43,283 nt of DNA from an uncultured Pelagibacteraceae bacterium (GTDB lineage: Bacteria > Pseudomonadota > Alphaproteobacteria > Pelagibacterales > Pelagibacteraceae), in the NCBI GenBank assembly GCA_902514805.1, contig CABXSF010000006.1:1-43283 (forward strand), given 5' to 3'. How positions within the stretch are numbered: the stretch's first letter is position 1; every line of letters begins with the position of its first letter. Shown in pieces: positions 8,742 to 16,716 of this stretch. Under the pieces are notes generated by a model. It had not been told where the DNA came from and made no database searches. It was given only the letters and a program-made list of their open reading frames with translations. The position numbers and the translations under genes are program-made.

Positions 8742-8771
8742 AAAAGGCCTCCTATTTCTAGGAGGCCTTTT
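8742..8771. terminator. bidirectional rho-independent terminator
   Basis: A 9-base-pair perfect stem (ggcctccta at 8746-8754 and taggaggcc at 8759-8767) with a TTTC loop is flanked by an A-run on the left and a T-run on the right. It can therefore end both the peroxiredoxin transcript (plus) and the amtB transcript (minus). It lies exactly between the two convergent genes. Confidence 0.92.
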
Positions 8772-8798
8772 AATCGTCTAACCAAGAGGGAGAGATGA

Positions 8799-10100
8799 TT
8801 AATCTCTTATTGCGTAACCTATTACGCCAGTTTCAATGACGTCGGTTCCTTTGAGTTCAGCTTCTTTACTTAATCTTATACCAACTGTAGCTTTCATAGC
8901 GCCCCATACTGCAAGGGCAACTATAAATACAAAAACATTGATTGAGATTACGCCTAAAAACTGAGCACCAAAATTTGTGTCAGGATTTGTTAATGGAACT
9001 GCTAATGTACCCCAAATACCTGCGAACAAGTGTGCTGGGATAGCACCAACAACATCGTCTATTTTAAGAGCGAATAGTAACTTAGTTCCATAAACTACAA
9101 TTACACCTCCTACAGCACCAATTAAAATTGCTGCAAATGGTGATGGCATTAATGGTTCTGCAGTTATAGCAACTAGACCACCAATACATCCGTTTAACAT
9201 TTGAATTACGTCTGTTTTACCAAATCCTAATCTTGTAACTGTAGCAGCAGCCATTACTCCGCCTGCACCAGCTAAAAATGTATTCATAAAGATTGTTGAT
9301 ACAGCAATTGCATCATCAGCTGTTCCCATTGCTAATTGCGAACCACCATTAAATCCAAACCAACCTAACCATAAAATAAATACCCCAACTGTTATTAAAG
9401 GTATTGATGAAGCTGCAAAAGGTTTCATTGGAGCAGGCGAACCAGATTTAGTAAATCTTCCTAATCTTGGACCTAATAATAAAGCTCCAGCTAATGCTGC
9501 TGCACCACCTGTTGAGTGGACTAATGTTGAACCAGCAAAGTCAGAGAAACCTGCGGAAGCTAGCCAGCCACCACCCCATTGCCAACCCATAACGATTGGA
9601 TAGATAATTCCTGCTAAGATTGCTGCAAATAAAAAGAAAGGCCATAGTTTGATCCTTTCAGCTAATGTTCCTGAAACAATCGAAACTGTTGTTGCGCAAA
9701 ATACCATTTGGAAATACCAATCTGATCCGTCCGAATAACCAGTGTCTACTTTACTAGCATCCGACCATGGTAAAAAACTCCCAATATATCCACCCTCTGG
9801 TATTCCATACGCTAAATTATATCCAAAAAGCCAGAACATCATTCCAGCTATTGAAAATAATCCAATGTTTTTTGCACAAATTACAGATACACTTTTAGAT
9901 GTTACACTTCCTGCCTCTAACATTGCAAATCCTGCGGCCATAAACATGACCAAAAATCCACAAACTAGAAAAAGGAAAGTATTAAAAATGAATCCTACTT
10001 CTGCTGAAACAGTTGAGTCCGCATAACCAGTACTTGTCATGCTTAGCAAGAAAAATAAGCTTACTAAAGGACCAACTAATTTCCTTAAATGTTTTTTCAT
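8799..10100 (-). CDS. amtB: ammonium transporter Amt
   Basis: This membrane channel takes up ammonium and has about 11-12 hydrophobic segments. The 433-residue protein starts with a cleavable-looking leader ending near STGYAD, as in other Amt proteins. The pore twin histidines are visible as His195 (LVHSTGGAAALAGALLLGP) and His357 (IPAHLFAGIWG). The conserved NGGSQLA and FLAGAGG elements are also present. A good ribosome binding site (AAGGGAG) precedes the ATG. No glnK/glnB PII gene lies beside it, unlike the usual glnK-amtB pair. That matches reports that Pelagibacter responds to nitrogen limitation without PII. It probably has its own promoter downstream of the HU terminator. Confidence 0.97.
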   Translation of the reverse strand: MKKHLRKLVGPLVSLFFLLSMTSTGYADSTVSAEVGFIFNTFLFLVCGFLVMFMAAGFAMLEAGSVTSKSVSVICAKNIGLFSIAGMMFWLFGYNLAYGIPEGGYIGSFLPWSDASKVDTGYSDGSDWYFQMVFCATTVSIVSGTLAERIKLWPFFLFAAILAGIIYPIVMGWQWGGGWLASAGFSDFAGSTLVHSTGGAAALAGALLLGPRLGRFTKSGSPAPMKPFAASSIPLITVGVFILWLGWFGFNGGSQLAMGTADDAIAVSTIFMNTFLAGAGGVMAAATVTRLGFGKTDVIQMLNGCIGGLVAITAEPLMPSPFAAILIGAVGGVIVVYGTKLLFALKIDDVVGAIPAHLFAGIWGTLAVPLTNPDTNFGAQFLGVISINVFVFIVALAVWGAMKATVGIRLSKEAELKGTDVIETGVIGYAIRD

Positions 10101-10174
10101 AAATTTTCTCCCTTGTTAAAAAGAACACATTATAAATTAGGGTAATAAAAACTAATGTTTATTGGATAATATAG

Positions 10175-10193
10175 ATATGCATATTTTGCATAT
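10175..10193. promoter_or_regulatory. short inverted repeat upstream of amtB, candidate operator
   Basis: Two 7-base arms, atatgca and tgcatat, are separated by five bases, about 75 bases before the amtB start and just after the HU terminator. The TGCA-N5-TGCA layout is shorter than the enteric NtrC site. A regulator of the NtrX type is only a guess, and A+T-rich DNA makes such palindromes fairly likely by chance. Confidence 0.3.
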
Positions 10194-10196
10194 AGA

Positions 10197-10234
10197 AACA
10201 GCCTTTATTAACTTTTATATTAATAAAGGCTGTT
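10197..10234 (-). terminator. stem-loop terminator of the HU gene
   Basis: A perfect 14-base-pair stem (aacagcctttatta at 10197-10210 and taataaaggctgtt at 10221-10234) with a 10-base loop lies 13 bases past the HU stop. On the minus strand it is followed by only a weak T-rich stretch. It probably insulates the abundant HU transcript from amtB. Confidence 0.7.
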
Positions 10235-10246
10235 CAGAGGAAATAT

Positions 10247-10522
10247 TTATTTATTGAATATTTCTTTAAGCGCTTTTGCAGGTAAAAACTTAACTTTTTG
10301 AGATGCAGCAATTTGGATTTGTTCTCCAGTCCTTGGATTTCGTCCAATTCTAGCTTTTCTCTTAGCAACTTTGTATGTTCCAAAACCAGCTATTTTTACT
10401 GAGTCATCATTTTTCAACGCATCTAATATCGTATTTGTGATGGTATCAAAAGTTCTCTCAGCATCAGCTTTACTTTGGTTTAAAGAGCCTGCTAATTTAG
10501 CGACTAATTGTTTTTTGTTCAT
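10247..10522 (-). CDS. hup: HU family DNA-binding protein
   Basis: HU is a small, abundant, dimeric nucleoid protein that bends DNA non-specifically. The 91-residue sequence has the N-terminal helical dimer core (MNKKQLVAKLAGSL...) and the beta-arm signature GFGTYKVAKRKARIGRNPRTGE, with the intercalating Pro in RNPRTG. A GGAG ribosome binding site lies just upstream of the ATG. The 152-base spacer toward rseP is long for this genome, which fits a separate strong promoter for HU. Confidence 0.96.
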   Translation of the reverse strand: MNKKQLVAKLAGSLNQSKADAERTFDTITNTILDALKNDDSVKIAGFGTYKVAKRKARIGRNPRTGEQIQIAASQKVKFLPAKALKEIFNK

Positions 10523-10674
10523 TTTAGCTCCGGTTTTAAAGGTTAATTAACATAGTTTACAAAATGCCTTTAAAATCAAGCTTTTTTTTAGTGTTTAATT
10601 TGGTTTTTAACACAAGATATTGTGTATAAATTAACCTTGTATTTGCTAGTTTTTTTGATGCTCATTATAATATA

Positions 10675-11784
10675 TTAAAAAAGGCCTAAATCTCTTAGGT
10701 CATTCATAGTTGCAAAAAACATTAAAAATAGGAGCAAAAACATTCCGATTCGAAAAAAACCCTCCTGTGTTTTTTGGCTTAACGGCTTACCTAAAATTTT
10801 TTCAAAACCATAAAACATTAAATGACCTCCATCCAATAATGGTATTGGGAATAAATTAATTAAACCTAAACTTATAGATATATAAGCCATCATGCTTAGG
10901 AATGGTAATAGTCCAAACTCAGCAACTTGGCCTGAAATTTTTGCTATTCTAATAGGGCCACCTAATTGAGAACTATCTCCTGAACCAGCAATTATAGATC
11001 CCAAGTACTTTAACGTTGAAGTGGTGACATAATATACCTCAGAAACTGAATAATAAATGGCTTTTGCTGGACCCAGCTTTTGATGATTAATTGTATTTTG
11101 ATATGGAATAATTTTTATTCCAACTGTTCTTTTTTTAATTTTATTACCAAGATTATCCTCTCCATCTAAGGTCTGAGGTTTTACTTTTATTAAAATCTCT
11201 TTATCATACCTTGAGACTTTAAAGTTAATAAATTCTGATGTGGACATTGTTATGAATTTTGAAACATCCAAAATGCTTTTTACTTCGTTTTTATCAATTG
11301 ATAGAATTACATCGTTTTTCTCTAGTCCAGCAACATAAGCAGGACTTTCTTTATTTACTTCACTTATCATTGGTGGGGTAAAGTCTTTACCAACAAAAAC
11401 GTTAATCATGAAAAATATAAGTATTGCTAACAAAAAGTTAGCTATTGGACCTGCAGCAACTATTATAGCTCTTTGATAAAGAGGTTTTAAAACAAATAGT
11501 TTTTGCCTTTCTTTTTCATCATGTTTTTTAATCAATTCCTCTTGGTCGGCTTGTGAAAAAACATTTCTATCACCAAAAAATTTTACGTAGCCGCCTAATG
11601 GAATCCAGCATATCTTCCATCTTGTACCTGAGCTATCGTTCCAACCAAATATTTCCTTTCCAAATCCAATTGAAAAATCAGTAACCTTAACACCATATTT
11701 TTTGGCAAAATAATAATGTCCATATTCATGAATAAAAACAACAACAAGAATAAGAATCAAAAATGGTAATATAAAATTGAGCAT
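10675..11784 (-). CDS. rseP: RseP-type site-2 membrane zinc protease
   Basis: RseP cleaves transmembrane anti-sigma factors and remnant signal peptides within the inner membrane. The zinc motif HEYGH lies at residues 19-23 in the first helix, and the third ligand is Asp318 in NLFPIPLLDGGH. One PDZ domain spans about residues 137-205, whereas the E. coli enzyme (about 450 residues) has two. At 369 residues this is the compact alphaproteobacterial form. It is not flanked by dxr and bamA, the common arrangement. Instead it starts 19 bases after the thiV stop, with no terminator between, so it may be part of the thiamin-controlled transcript. Confidence 0.93.
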   Translation of the reverse strand: MLNFILPFLILILVVVFIHEYGHYYFAKKYGVKVTDFSIGFGKEIFGWNDSSGTRWKICWIPLGGYVKFFGDRNVFSQADQEELIKKHDEKERQKLFVLKPLYQRAIIVAAGPIANFLLAILIFFMINVFVGKDFTPPMISEVNKESPAYVAGLEKNDVILSIDKNEVKSILDVSKFITMSTSEFINFKVSRYDKEILIKVKPQTLDGEDNLGNKIKKRTVGIKIIPYQNTINHQKLGPAKAIYYSVSEVYYVTTSTLKYLGSIIAGSGDSSQLGGPIRIAKISGQVAEFGLLPFLSMMAYISISLGLINLFPIPLLDGGHLMFYGFEKILGKPLSQKTQEGFFRIGMFLLLFLMFFATMNDLRDLGLF

Positions 11785-11803
11785 TGGACTTATAATACTG
11801 ATT

Positions 11804-13240
11804 TTACTTTATTTTCCAAGATATCATTGGTCCTAGTGTTGCGGCAATAAATGACCAAAAAAGTAAATTTTGAACTAAAAACGATGGAAAAAATTCAGTA
11901 GGTGCTATAATTCCAACTAATAAACTTTTTGAAAAGTCTGGTGTTGGAAATAATAAAAATCCCAAAATCAAACCTAAAACAATTGAAATATACGCCGTAT
12001 TTTCATTAATTTTTTTATCGTAAAAACTATAAAAAACTGTGAGTACAAAAGCACAACAAAATAAATCGGCTAATAAAAATAAATACAAAATATCATATCC
12101 TTTAGATGCAACTATAAAAGAAATAAAAGATAAAAATAGGATAATATATTTAGATAAATTTAAGTAATTTATCTTTTTATTAAATTTGAATGTTGCTTTA
12201 CCGTCAACTACTATTAGACTTGATATTGCATTTACCAAAGTATCAACAGTAGAAATTGTTAAAGCTAAACCTAATACAATTACTAATAGTGATAACAATT
12301 CTTTTTGTTCTTTGAGCAATAACATAAAAAATCCAAGATCAGGCCTAGTAGTTGGATCTAATGAAAAGGCGACCATTCCCGCAAAACCCATATAAAAAAC
12401 TACAGGTATAATTATAAAGAAAGATATAATTAGTCCTTTTCTTAAAGTTTCAAAGTTTTTTGCTGCATATACTCTTTGCCAATTACCTTGATGAAATAGA
12501 TTGGTTGCAGCAACTGCGATAAAAAAGGTCAGACCTGCGGTATAACTAGGGATATATGAAGAACTTAAAAGTTGAGGATTTTTTTTATTTATAAATTCAA
12601 ATGAAAATTCAGATCCAATAAAAGTTTTTATGTAAACTAATGAAATTAATAAAAGGGCTCCAATGACGATCATTTGAATATTATCAGTAAATATAGAGGC
12701 TCTTAAACCTCCATATAAAGTATAAGCAAGTGTAGATAATAAGACAATTAAAGCTGTTATCCAAAGCTTTGTACCTGAAATGTAGTTTATTAAAACAGCG
12801 ACTGCTGTTACCTCAGCACACAAAAAAATGAACATATAAAAAATTGTCATCAATAAAATAAGTTTGAATAAGCTTTTTCCAAACTTCTTACGCATAAATT
12901 CAATTAAAGAAGAACCTTTAGGAAATTCTTTTCTTATTTTTTTTCCAAGATAAATTAAAAAAAACATTGGAAAGGCTGTCCCAAGTGAATATCCAATAAC
13001 AGCTCCTATTCCTCCCCAAGTAGCTGCCGAAACTGGACCAAATAAAATCCACGCACCTAGCGCTGAAGCTGTTAAGCTTGTTGTTAAAGAAAATAATCCA
13101 ATATTTCTGTTTGCAGTTAAATAATTATTAAGGCCTTGATGTTTTTTTGAATTATATAGGCCCAAAAAAACAAACATTAGGCTTATTGCAATAACAAGCG
13201 TAAGTGAAGAAGTTTGAGTTAAAAAATAAGTTTTATCCAA
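11804..13240 (-). CDS. thiV: sodium:solute symporter ThiV, likely thiamin-precursor (HMP) importer
   Basis: A 478-residue sodium:solute symporter (SSS family) with about 13 membrane segments. The first (residues about 12-30) is followed by the loop region NNYLTANRNIG and the helix-1 stretch SLTASALGAWILFGP. The frame begins with TTG at 13240 because no ATG is available. An AAGGGA ribosome binding site sits six bases upstream and forms the 3' end of a TPP riboswitch. In SAR11, a TPP-riboswitch-controlled SSS transporter was named ThiV and proposed to import the thiamin pyrimidine precursor HMP. The symbol rests on family plus riboswitch, and the substrate is inferred. rseP follows 19 bases downstream. 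Confidence 0.88.
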   Translation of the reverse strand: MDKTYFLTQTSSLTLVIAISLMFVFLGLYNSKKHQGLNNYLTANRNIGLFSLTTSLTASALGAWILFGPVSAATWGGIGAVIGYSLGTAFPMFFLIYLGKKIRKEFPKGSSLIEFMRKKFGKSLFKLILLMTIFYMFIFLCAEVTAVAVLINYISGTKLWITALIVLLSTLAYTLYGGLRASIFTDNIQMIVIGALLLISLVYIKTFIGSEFSFEFINKKNPQLLSSSYIPSYTAGLTFFIAVAATNLFHQGNWQRVYAAKNFETLRKGLIISFFIIIPVVFYMGFAGMVAFSLDPTTRPDLGFFMLLLKEQKELLSLLVIVLGLALTISTVDTLVNAISSLIVVDGKATFKFNKKINYLNLSKYIILFLSFISFIVASKGYDILYLFLLADLFCCAFVLTVFYSFYDKKINENTAYISIVLGLILGFLLFPTPDFSKSLLVGIIAPTEFFPSFLVQNLLFWSFIAATLGPMISWKIK

Positions 13241-13245
13241 TGTTT

Positions 13246-13307
13246 TCCCTTTCTGAATTACCGGACAGGTTCTATGGGTATAATCTCAGTCTTTAAAGAC
13301 ACCCCAT
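13246..13307 (-). promoter_or_regulatory. TPP riboswitch (THI element) controlling thiV
   Basis: Read on the minus strand, the conserved THI blocks occur in order: GGGG at 13305-13302, CTGAGA at 13289-13284, ACCC at 13279-13276, GAACCTG at 13272-13266, TCCGG with TAAT at 13265-13257, and AAGGGA ending at 13246. A small hairpin (gtcttt and aaagac) closes one arm. The final AAGGGA is also the ribosome binding site for the TTG start at 13240. Ligand binding should therefore hide the ribosome binding site directly, without a separate expression platform. Confidence 0.93.
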
Positions 13308-13313
13308 TTTTTA

Positions 13314-13319
13314 ATTATA
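13314..13319 (-). promoter_or_regulatory. -10 box of the thiV promoter
   Basis: A perfect TATAAT on the minus strand ends about eight bases before the first GGGG of the riboswitch, so transcription would begin at the aptamer itself. I see no convincing -35 element. Confidence 0.5.
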
Positions 13320-13354
13320 GTTGAAAAATAAAATTTCGCTAGGTAAAATAAGTA

Positions 13355-13795
13355 ATGCCAACATATACTGTTATTACATCAAACCTTGAATTAAATGAGA
13401 GTAAAAAAAAGTCAATCGCAGAGGGTATAACAAAAATTCACAGCGAAACTACTGGAGCAAATACATATTTTGCACAAGTCATTTTTAATGAAACTAACAA
13501 GAATAGTCATTTTATGGGGGGCAAAGTTATTAAGGATGAACAAATTTATCTTAATGGCCAAATAAGAGCAGGACGTTCTAAAGAGGTCAAAGACGATCTT
13601 ATTGATCAATTAAAAAAGTTATTAGCTAAAGAGACCAAACTAGATCAATCAAATGTTTGGGTTTATATTGTTGATTTAGAACCATCCCAAATGGTTGAAT
13701 ACGGAGAGGTGCTTCCTGTATCAGGTCAAGAAAAGATATGGTTCGAAAATCTACCAGATAAACTGAAGAAAAAATTAAAATCTTTAGAAAGTTAG
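13355..13795 (+). CDS. tautomerase superfamily protein with cis-CaaD/Cg10062 active site
   Basis: A 146-residue tautomerase-fold enzyme, about the length of cis-3-chloroacrylic acid dehalogenase (149). Numbering from Pro1 after Met removal, all six residues known to be essential in cis-CaaD occur at the same positions: Pro1, His28, Arg70, Arg73, Tyr103 and Glu114. Motifs are MPTYTV, TKIHSE, GQIRAGRS, WVYIVD and QMVEYGEVLP. The same six residues are also present in Cg10062, a homologue that hydrates and decarboxylates propiolate. The physiological substrate in this organism is unknown; hydration of a small unsaturated acid is plausible. It is divergent from thiV and converges with the iron ABC gene one base away. 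Confidence 0.85.
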   Translation: MPTYTVITSNLELNESKKKSIAEGITKIHSETTGANTYFAQVIFNETNKNSHFMGGKVIKDEQIYLNGQIRAGRSKEVKDDLIDQLKKLLAKETKLDQSNVWVYIVDLEPSQMVEYGEVLPVSGQEKIWFENLPDKLKKKLKSLES

Positions 13796-13796
13796 T

Positions 13797-14846
13797 TTAA
13801 AAACAAACTAAATGCTCAATATGAATTGGTCTTTTTATTCCGAACTTTTCGTTTATCTCATGTTGATGAACATGATGAGAATGTACAAAAACAGGTAAAA
13901 TAAAATTTTTGTCAGTTTTTAAGGAGTAAATAAAATTTGTACCTCTAAATTTTTTATCAACTACATCAAATTTTAAATTACTTTTATCGTCATGGTGTAA
14001 ATCTTCCGGTTGTAATAACAATTTAACTGTAGATCCAATTTCGAAAGGTTTTGAAAAGTTTCCAGTAATAGTTCCTAGCTCCTCGTTTTCTAAACTTTTA
14101 GGACTTGTAACTTTTGCCGGTACCAAAACTCCCCTATTCAAAAATTTTACCACCTCAATTGAGTTGGGTATATGATAAACATTGTAAGGAGTATCAAATT
14201 GTTTTAATTTTTGATCTAATAATATTCCACACGTGTCCGCTAAATAAAAAGCTTCATACGAGTCGTGAGTAACAATAATAGTTGTAATCTTTAAATCTTT
14301 AATAATTTTTTTAAGTTTAGTTTGAATTTCTTCCTTAAAATTTTGATCAATATTAGACAATGGTTCATCTAATAAAAGCAAATTAGGTTCAGCACATAGA
14401 GATCTTGCTAATGATGCTCTTTGAGCTTCACCTGCACTTATTTGGTGAGGGTATTTATCTAATACATGATCAATATTTAAAAACTTTGTAATTTCTTCAA
14501 CATTGATTTTTTTGGGACCTGATTTTGGTATTCCTAAAATTATATTTTTATAAATTGAATGATGTGGAAAAAGACTATTTTCTTGAAATGATAAAGCAAT
14601 TTTTCTTTTTTCTGGTTCCAAATGTTCACTTGTTGATGAGATAATTTTATCCTTTAAAATAATTTCGCCACTTTCCAATTTTTCTAATCCAGCAATCGTT
14701 CTAAGTATTGTGGTTTTGCCTATTCCTGATGGTCCTAATAAACAAACAATGTCTCCTTCATTTTTAATCTCAATTGATAAATTCTTTATCTTGTCTTTAC
14801 CACCAGCTTTAAAAGTTGCGTTTTTAATTTCAAAAAAATTATTCAT
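13797..14846 (-). CDS. fbpC: iron(III) ABC importer, ATP-binding subunit
   Basis: This 349-residue ATPase powers the permease encoded just upstream. Walker A is GPSGIGKTT (38-46), the Q-loop glutamine is near Gln88, Walker B is LLLLDEPLS (156-164), and the switch histidine is in VTHD (about 192-195). The signature loop is ISAGEAQR instead of LSGGQQQR, which is common in this subfamily. The C-terminal 100 residues form a regulatory TOBE-like domain (RGVLVPAKV... LLLQPEDL). It overlaps the fbpB stop by 8 bases and ends two bases from the convergent tautomerase. Confidence 0.93.
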   Translation of the reverse strand: MNNFFEIKNATFKAGGKDKIKNLSIEIKNEGDIVCLLGPSGIGKTTILRTIAGLEKLESGEIILKDKIISSTSEHLEPEKRKIALSFQENSLFPHHSIYKNIILGIPKSGPKKINVEEITKFLNIDHVLDKYPHQISAGEAQRASLARSLCAEPNLLLLDEPLSNIDQNFKEEIQTKLKKIIKDLKITTIIVTHDSYEAFYLADTCGILLDQKLKQFDTPYNVYHIPNSIEVVKFLNRGVLVPAKVTSPKSLENEELGTITGNFSKPFEIGSTVKLLLQPEDLHHDDKSNLKFDVVDKKFRGTNFIYSLKTDKNFILPVFVHSHHVHQHEINEKFGIKRPIHIEHLVCF

Positions 14847-16461
14847 CGTTATCTCTTAAGATATATTTTGAACTAAGTAAAATAAAGAAACTTGCAATTA
14901 AAATCAAAAATAAAGATGGTGCAGCAGCTGCCTCTAAAAGGTCCTCTGATGCGTAAATATATGCGGTTGTTGCAAAAGTCTCAAAATTAAAAGGTCTTAA
15001 TATTAAAGTGATTGGAAGTTCTCTTATTATTTCTAATGAAATTAAAATCCCAACAAACAAAATTGAATTTTTAAGATACGGAACATGTATTTTTGCAAAG
15101 GTTTTTAGTTTTGAGTAACCCAGTAAATAAGCATTTTCATCAACAGAAATATTAATTTTCTCGTATCCCGATTTTATTCCATTACATGCTAGCGAATAAA
15201 ACCTAATAAAGTAAACAATAATTAGTCCTAAAATAGAACCAAAAAAAATTTTCTTTACTGATGTAAAACCCATCGCTTTTATAATGCTGTTATCAAGCCA
15301 TGCTATAAAAGTAATAAATGCGACTGCTAAAATTACACCAGGTATCGCATAGCCCGAAATTGATAAAGTTGTTAAGCTATTTAAAAACTTGCTCTTTGAA
15401 ACTCTATTTCCATAATTTGAAACAAAAGACAAGATTATCAAAACAAAAAACGATAAAAAGACCAAATATAGGGTATTCCACAAAAGCTGATAAATTTTTA
15501 GTTCAAATAAATTATCCGTAAACTTTAATGTCCAGTAAAACATCTGGCTTAATGGGAATAAAAAACTCATGAAAAAAATCACAAAACAGCAGGTAAATGC
15601 TAGTATTGCTGAGCCTCCCGAAAGGTCCTGTTTTTCCTTCCTCTTAAAACCACCCTTCATGTTGGAATGGTATTTAGCTTTTTTTCTGGAAAGATTTTCT
15701 AAGAAAAAAAGGGCAAAAATAAATAATAATAAAAAAAATGAAATTTGATTTGCGAAAGCAAGATCATCAAAAGTTATCCATGAATTGTAAATGCCTGTTG
15801 TAAGAGTATTTATCGAAAAAAATTCAACAGCGCCAAACTCTGCCAAAGTCTCCATCGCGACCAATGATAAACCTGCGATAATTGCCGGTCTGGCTGAAGG
15901 CAAAATTATTCTTAGAAAAACTTTAAATTTTGAAAAACCTAAGTTTCTTCCTAAGTCTATAAGATTTTGTGACTGATATAAAAAAGAAGCCCTTGTTAAA
16001 ATATAAACATAGGCGAACAAAGAAAAAGATATTGAAAGTATTGCTCCAACCATTCCGTCAAATTTTGGTATATGACTGTTGTAATTAGCATCTCCAAAAA
16101 TATTTTTTAATATTGTGTAGGCAGTTCCGTAGTTTTCAAAAAAAGCTGTTAAAGAATATGCATAGATATATGGCGGAACAGCAAAGGATAATATTAAAGT
16201 CCATTTGAAAAAATTACTTCCAGGAAAATTGTAAAATGAAACTAAATAAGCAGAGCCAGTACCCATTAAAAAAGTAAAAATTAAAACACCTATTAACAGA
16301 GCTACAGAGTTAAATATATACTCTAATAAAAAAGTATCTTTTAATATTTTGTAGTAATTACTTGTTTCTTCAAAAAAACTCACTGAAACAGTTAAGATGG
16401 GTATAATTACAATAAATGAAATTACGAACGAACTAAGAGACCAAACATTAAATTTATTCAT
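14839..16461 (-). CDS. fbpB: iron(III) ABC importer, two-domain permease
   Basis: A 540-residue inner-membrane protein with about 12 helices made of two homologous permease halves (about residues 1-265 and 285-535), the usual FbpB layout. Each half carries an EAA-type loop: RNLGFSKFKVFLRIILPSARPA in the first and AYLLGYSKLKTFAKIHVPYLK in the second. These contact the ATPase. It moves ferric iron from the periplasmic binding protein into the cytoplasm. A GGCGGA ribosome binding site lies just upstream of the ATG. A 29-base gap with a stem-loop further upstream separates it from the small Cys-rich gene. Confidence 0.93.
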   Translation of the reverse strand: MNKFNVWSLSSFVISFIVIIPILTVSVSFFEETSNYYKILKDTFLLEYIFNSVALLIGVLIFTFLMGTGSAYLVSFYNFPGSNFFKWTLILSFAVPPYIYAYSLTAFFENYGTAYTILKNIFGDANYNSHIPKFDGMVGAILSISFSLFAYVYILTRASFLYQSQNLIDLGRNLGFSKFKVFLRIILPSARPAIIAGLSLVAMETLAEFGAVEFFSINTLTTGIYNSWITFDDLAFANQISFFLLLFIFALFFLENLSRKKAKYHSNMKGGFKRKEKQDLSGGSAILAFTCCFVIFFMSFLFPLSQMFYWTLKFTDNLFELKIYQLLWNTLYLVFLSFFVLIILSFVSNYGNRVSKSKFLNSLTTLSISGYAIPGVILAVAFITFIAWLDNSIIKAMGFTSVKKIFFGSILGLIIVYFIRFYSLACNGIKSGYEKINISVDENAYLLGYSKLKTFAKIHVPYLKNSILFVGILISLEIIRELPITLILRPFNFETFATTAYIYASEDLLEAAAAPSLFLILIASFFILLSSKYILRDNDE

Positions 16462-16490
16462 ATTATAATCCGCCTTATAATCATGAAAAT

Positions 16491-16532
16491 AAATATGCCC
16501 GTAAAAAGGAGATCTTAATTACGAGCATATTT
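16491..16532 (-). promoter_or_regulatory. stem-loop between the binding-protein and permease genes
   Basis: Arms at 16491-16504 and 16519-16532 pair over 14 positions with one mismatch. On the minus-strand RNA this becomes a U-G wobble, so the structure is intact in the fbp transcript but imperfect on the other strand. Such hairpins often stabilise or partially terminate the message after the binding-protein gene, so that it is made in excess over the permease. Confidence 0.6.
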
Positions 16533-16544
16533 TCAAGAAATTAT

Positions 16545-16715
16545 CTAAAAATTGAAAACATTTAGGATGTGCGGAACCTCCTGTTCATTGATATCAGATA
16601 AATTTCTTTTATTTATTCTTTGATTGATCTTTTTACACTCTGAGACACACGGAGAGCATCCCTCAGAAGATTTATTTAAATCAATTTCAGAAATAAATTC
16701 TTTTTTATTTTTCAT
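16545..16715 (-). CDS. small Cys-rich protein within the iron-transport operon
   Basis: A 56-residue ORF found by eye. Its ATG is one base after the fbpA stop and it is preceded by a GGTTGGAAA ribosome-binding-like stretch, so translation is probably coupled to fbpA. It carries three closely spaced cysteines in SEGCSPCVSECKK (Cys20, Cys23, Cys27) and is otherwise polar, with no membrane segment or signal peptide. The tail PHILNVFNF ends at TAG 16545. I know no named family. The Cys cluster and the position suggest metal binding or a redox role in iron handling, but this is inference. Confidence 0.6.
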   Translation of the reverse strand: MKNKKEFISEIDLNKSSEGCSPCVSECKKINQRINKRNLSDINEQEVPHILNVFNF

Positions 16716-16716
16716 A

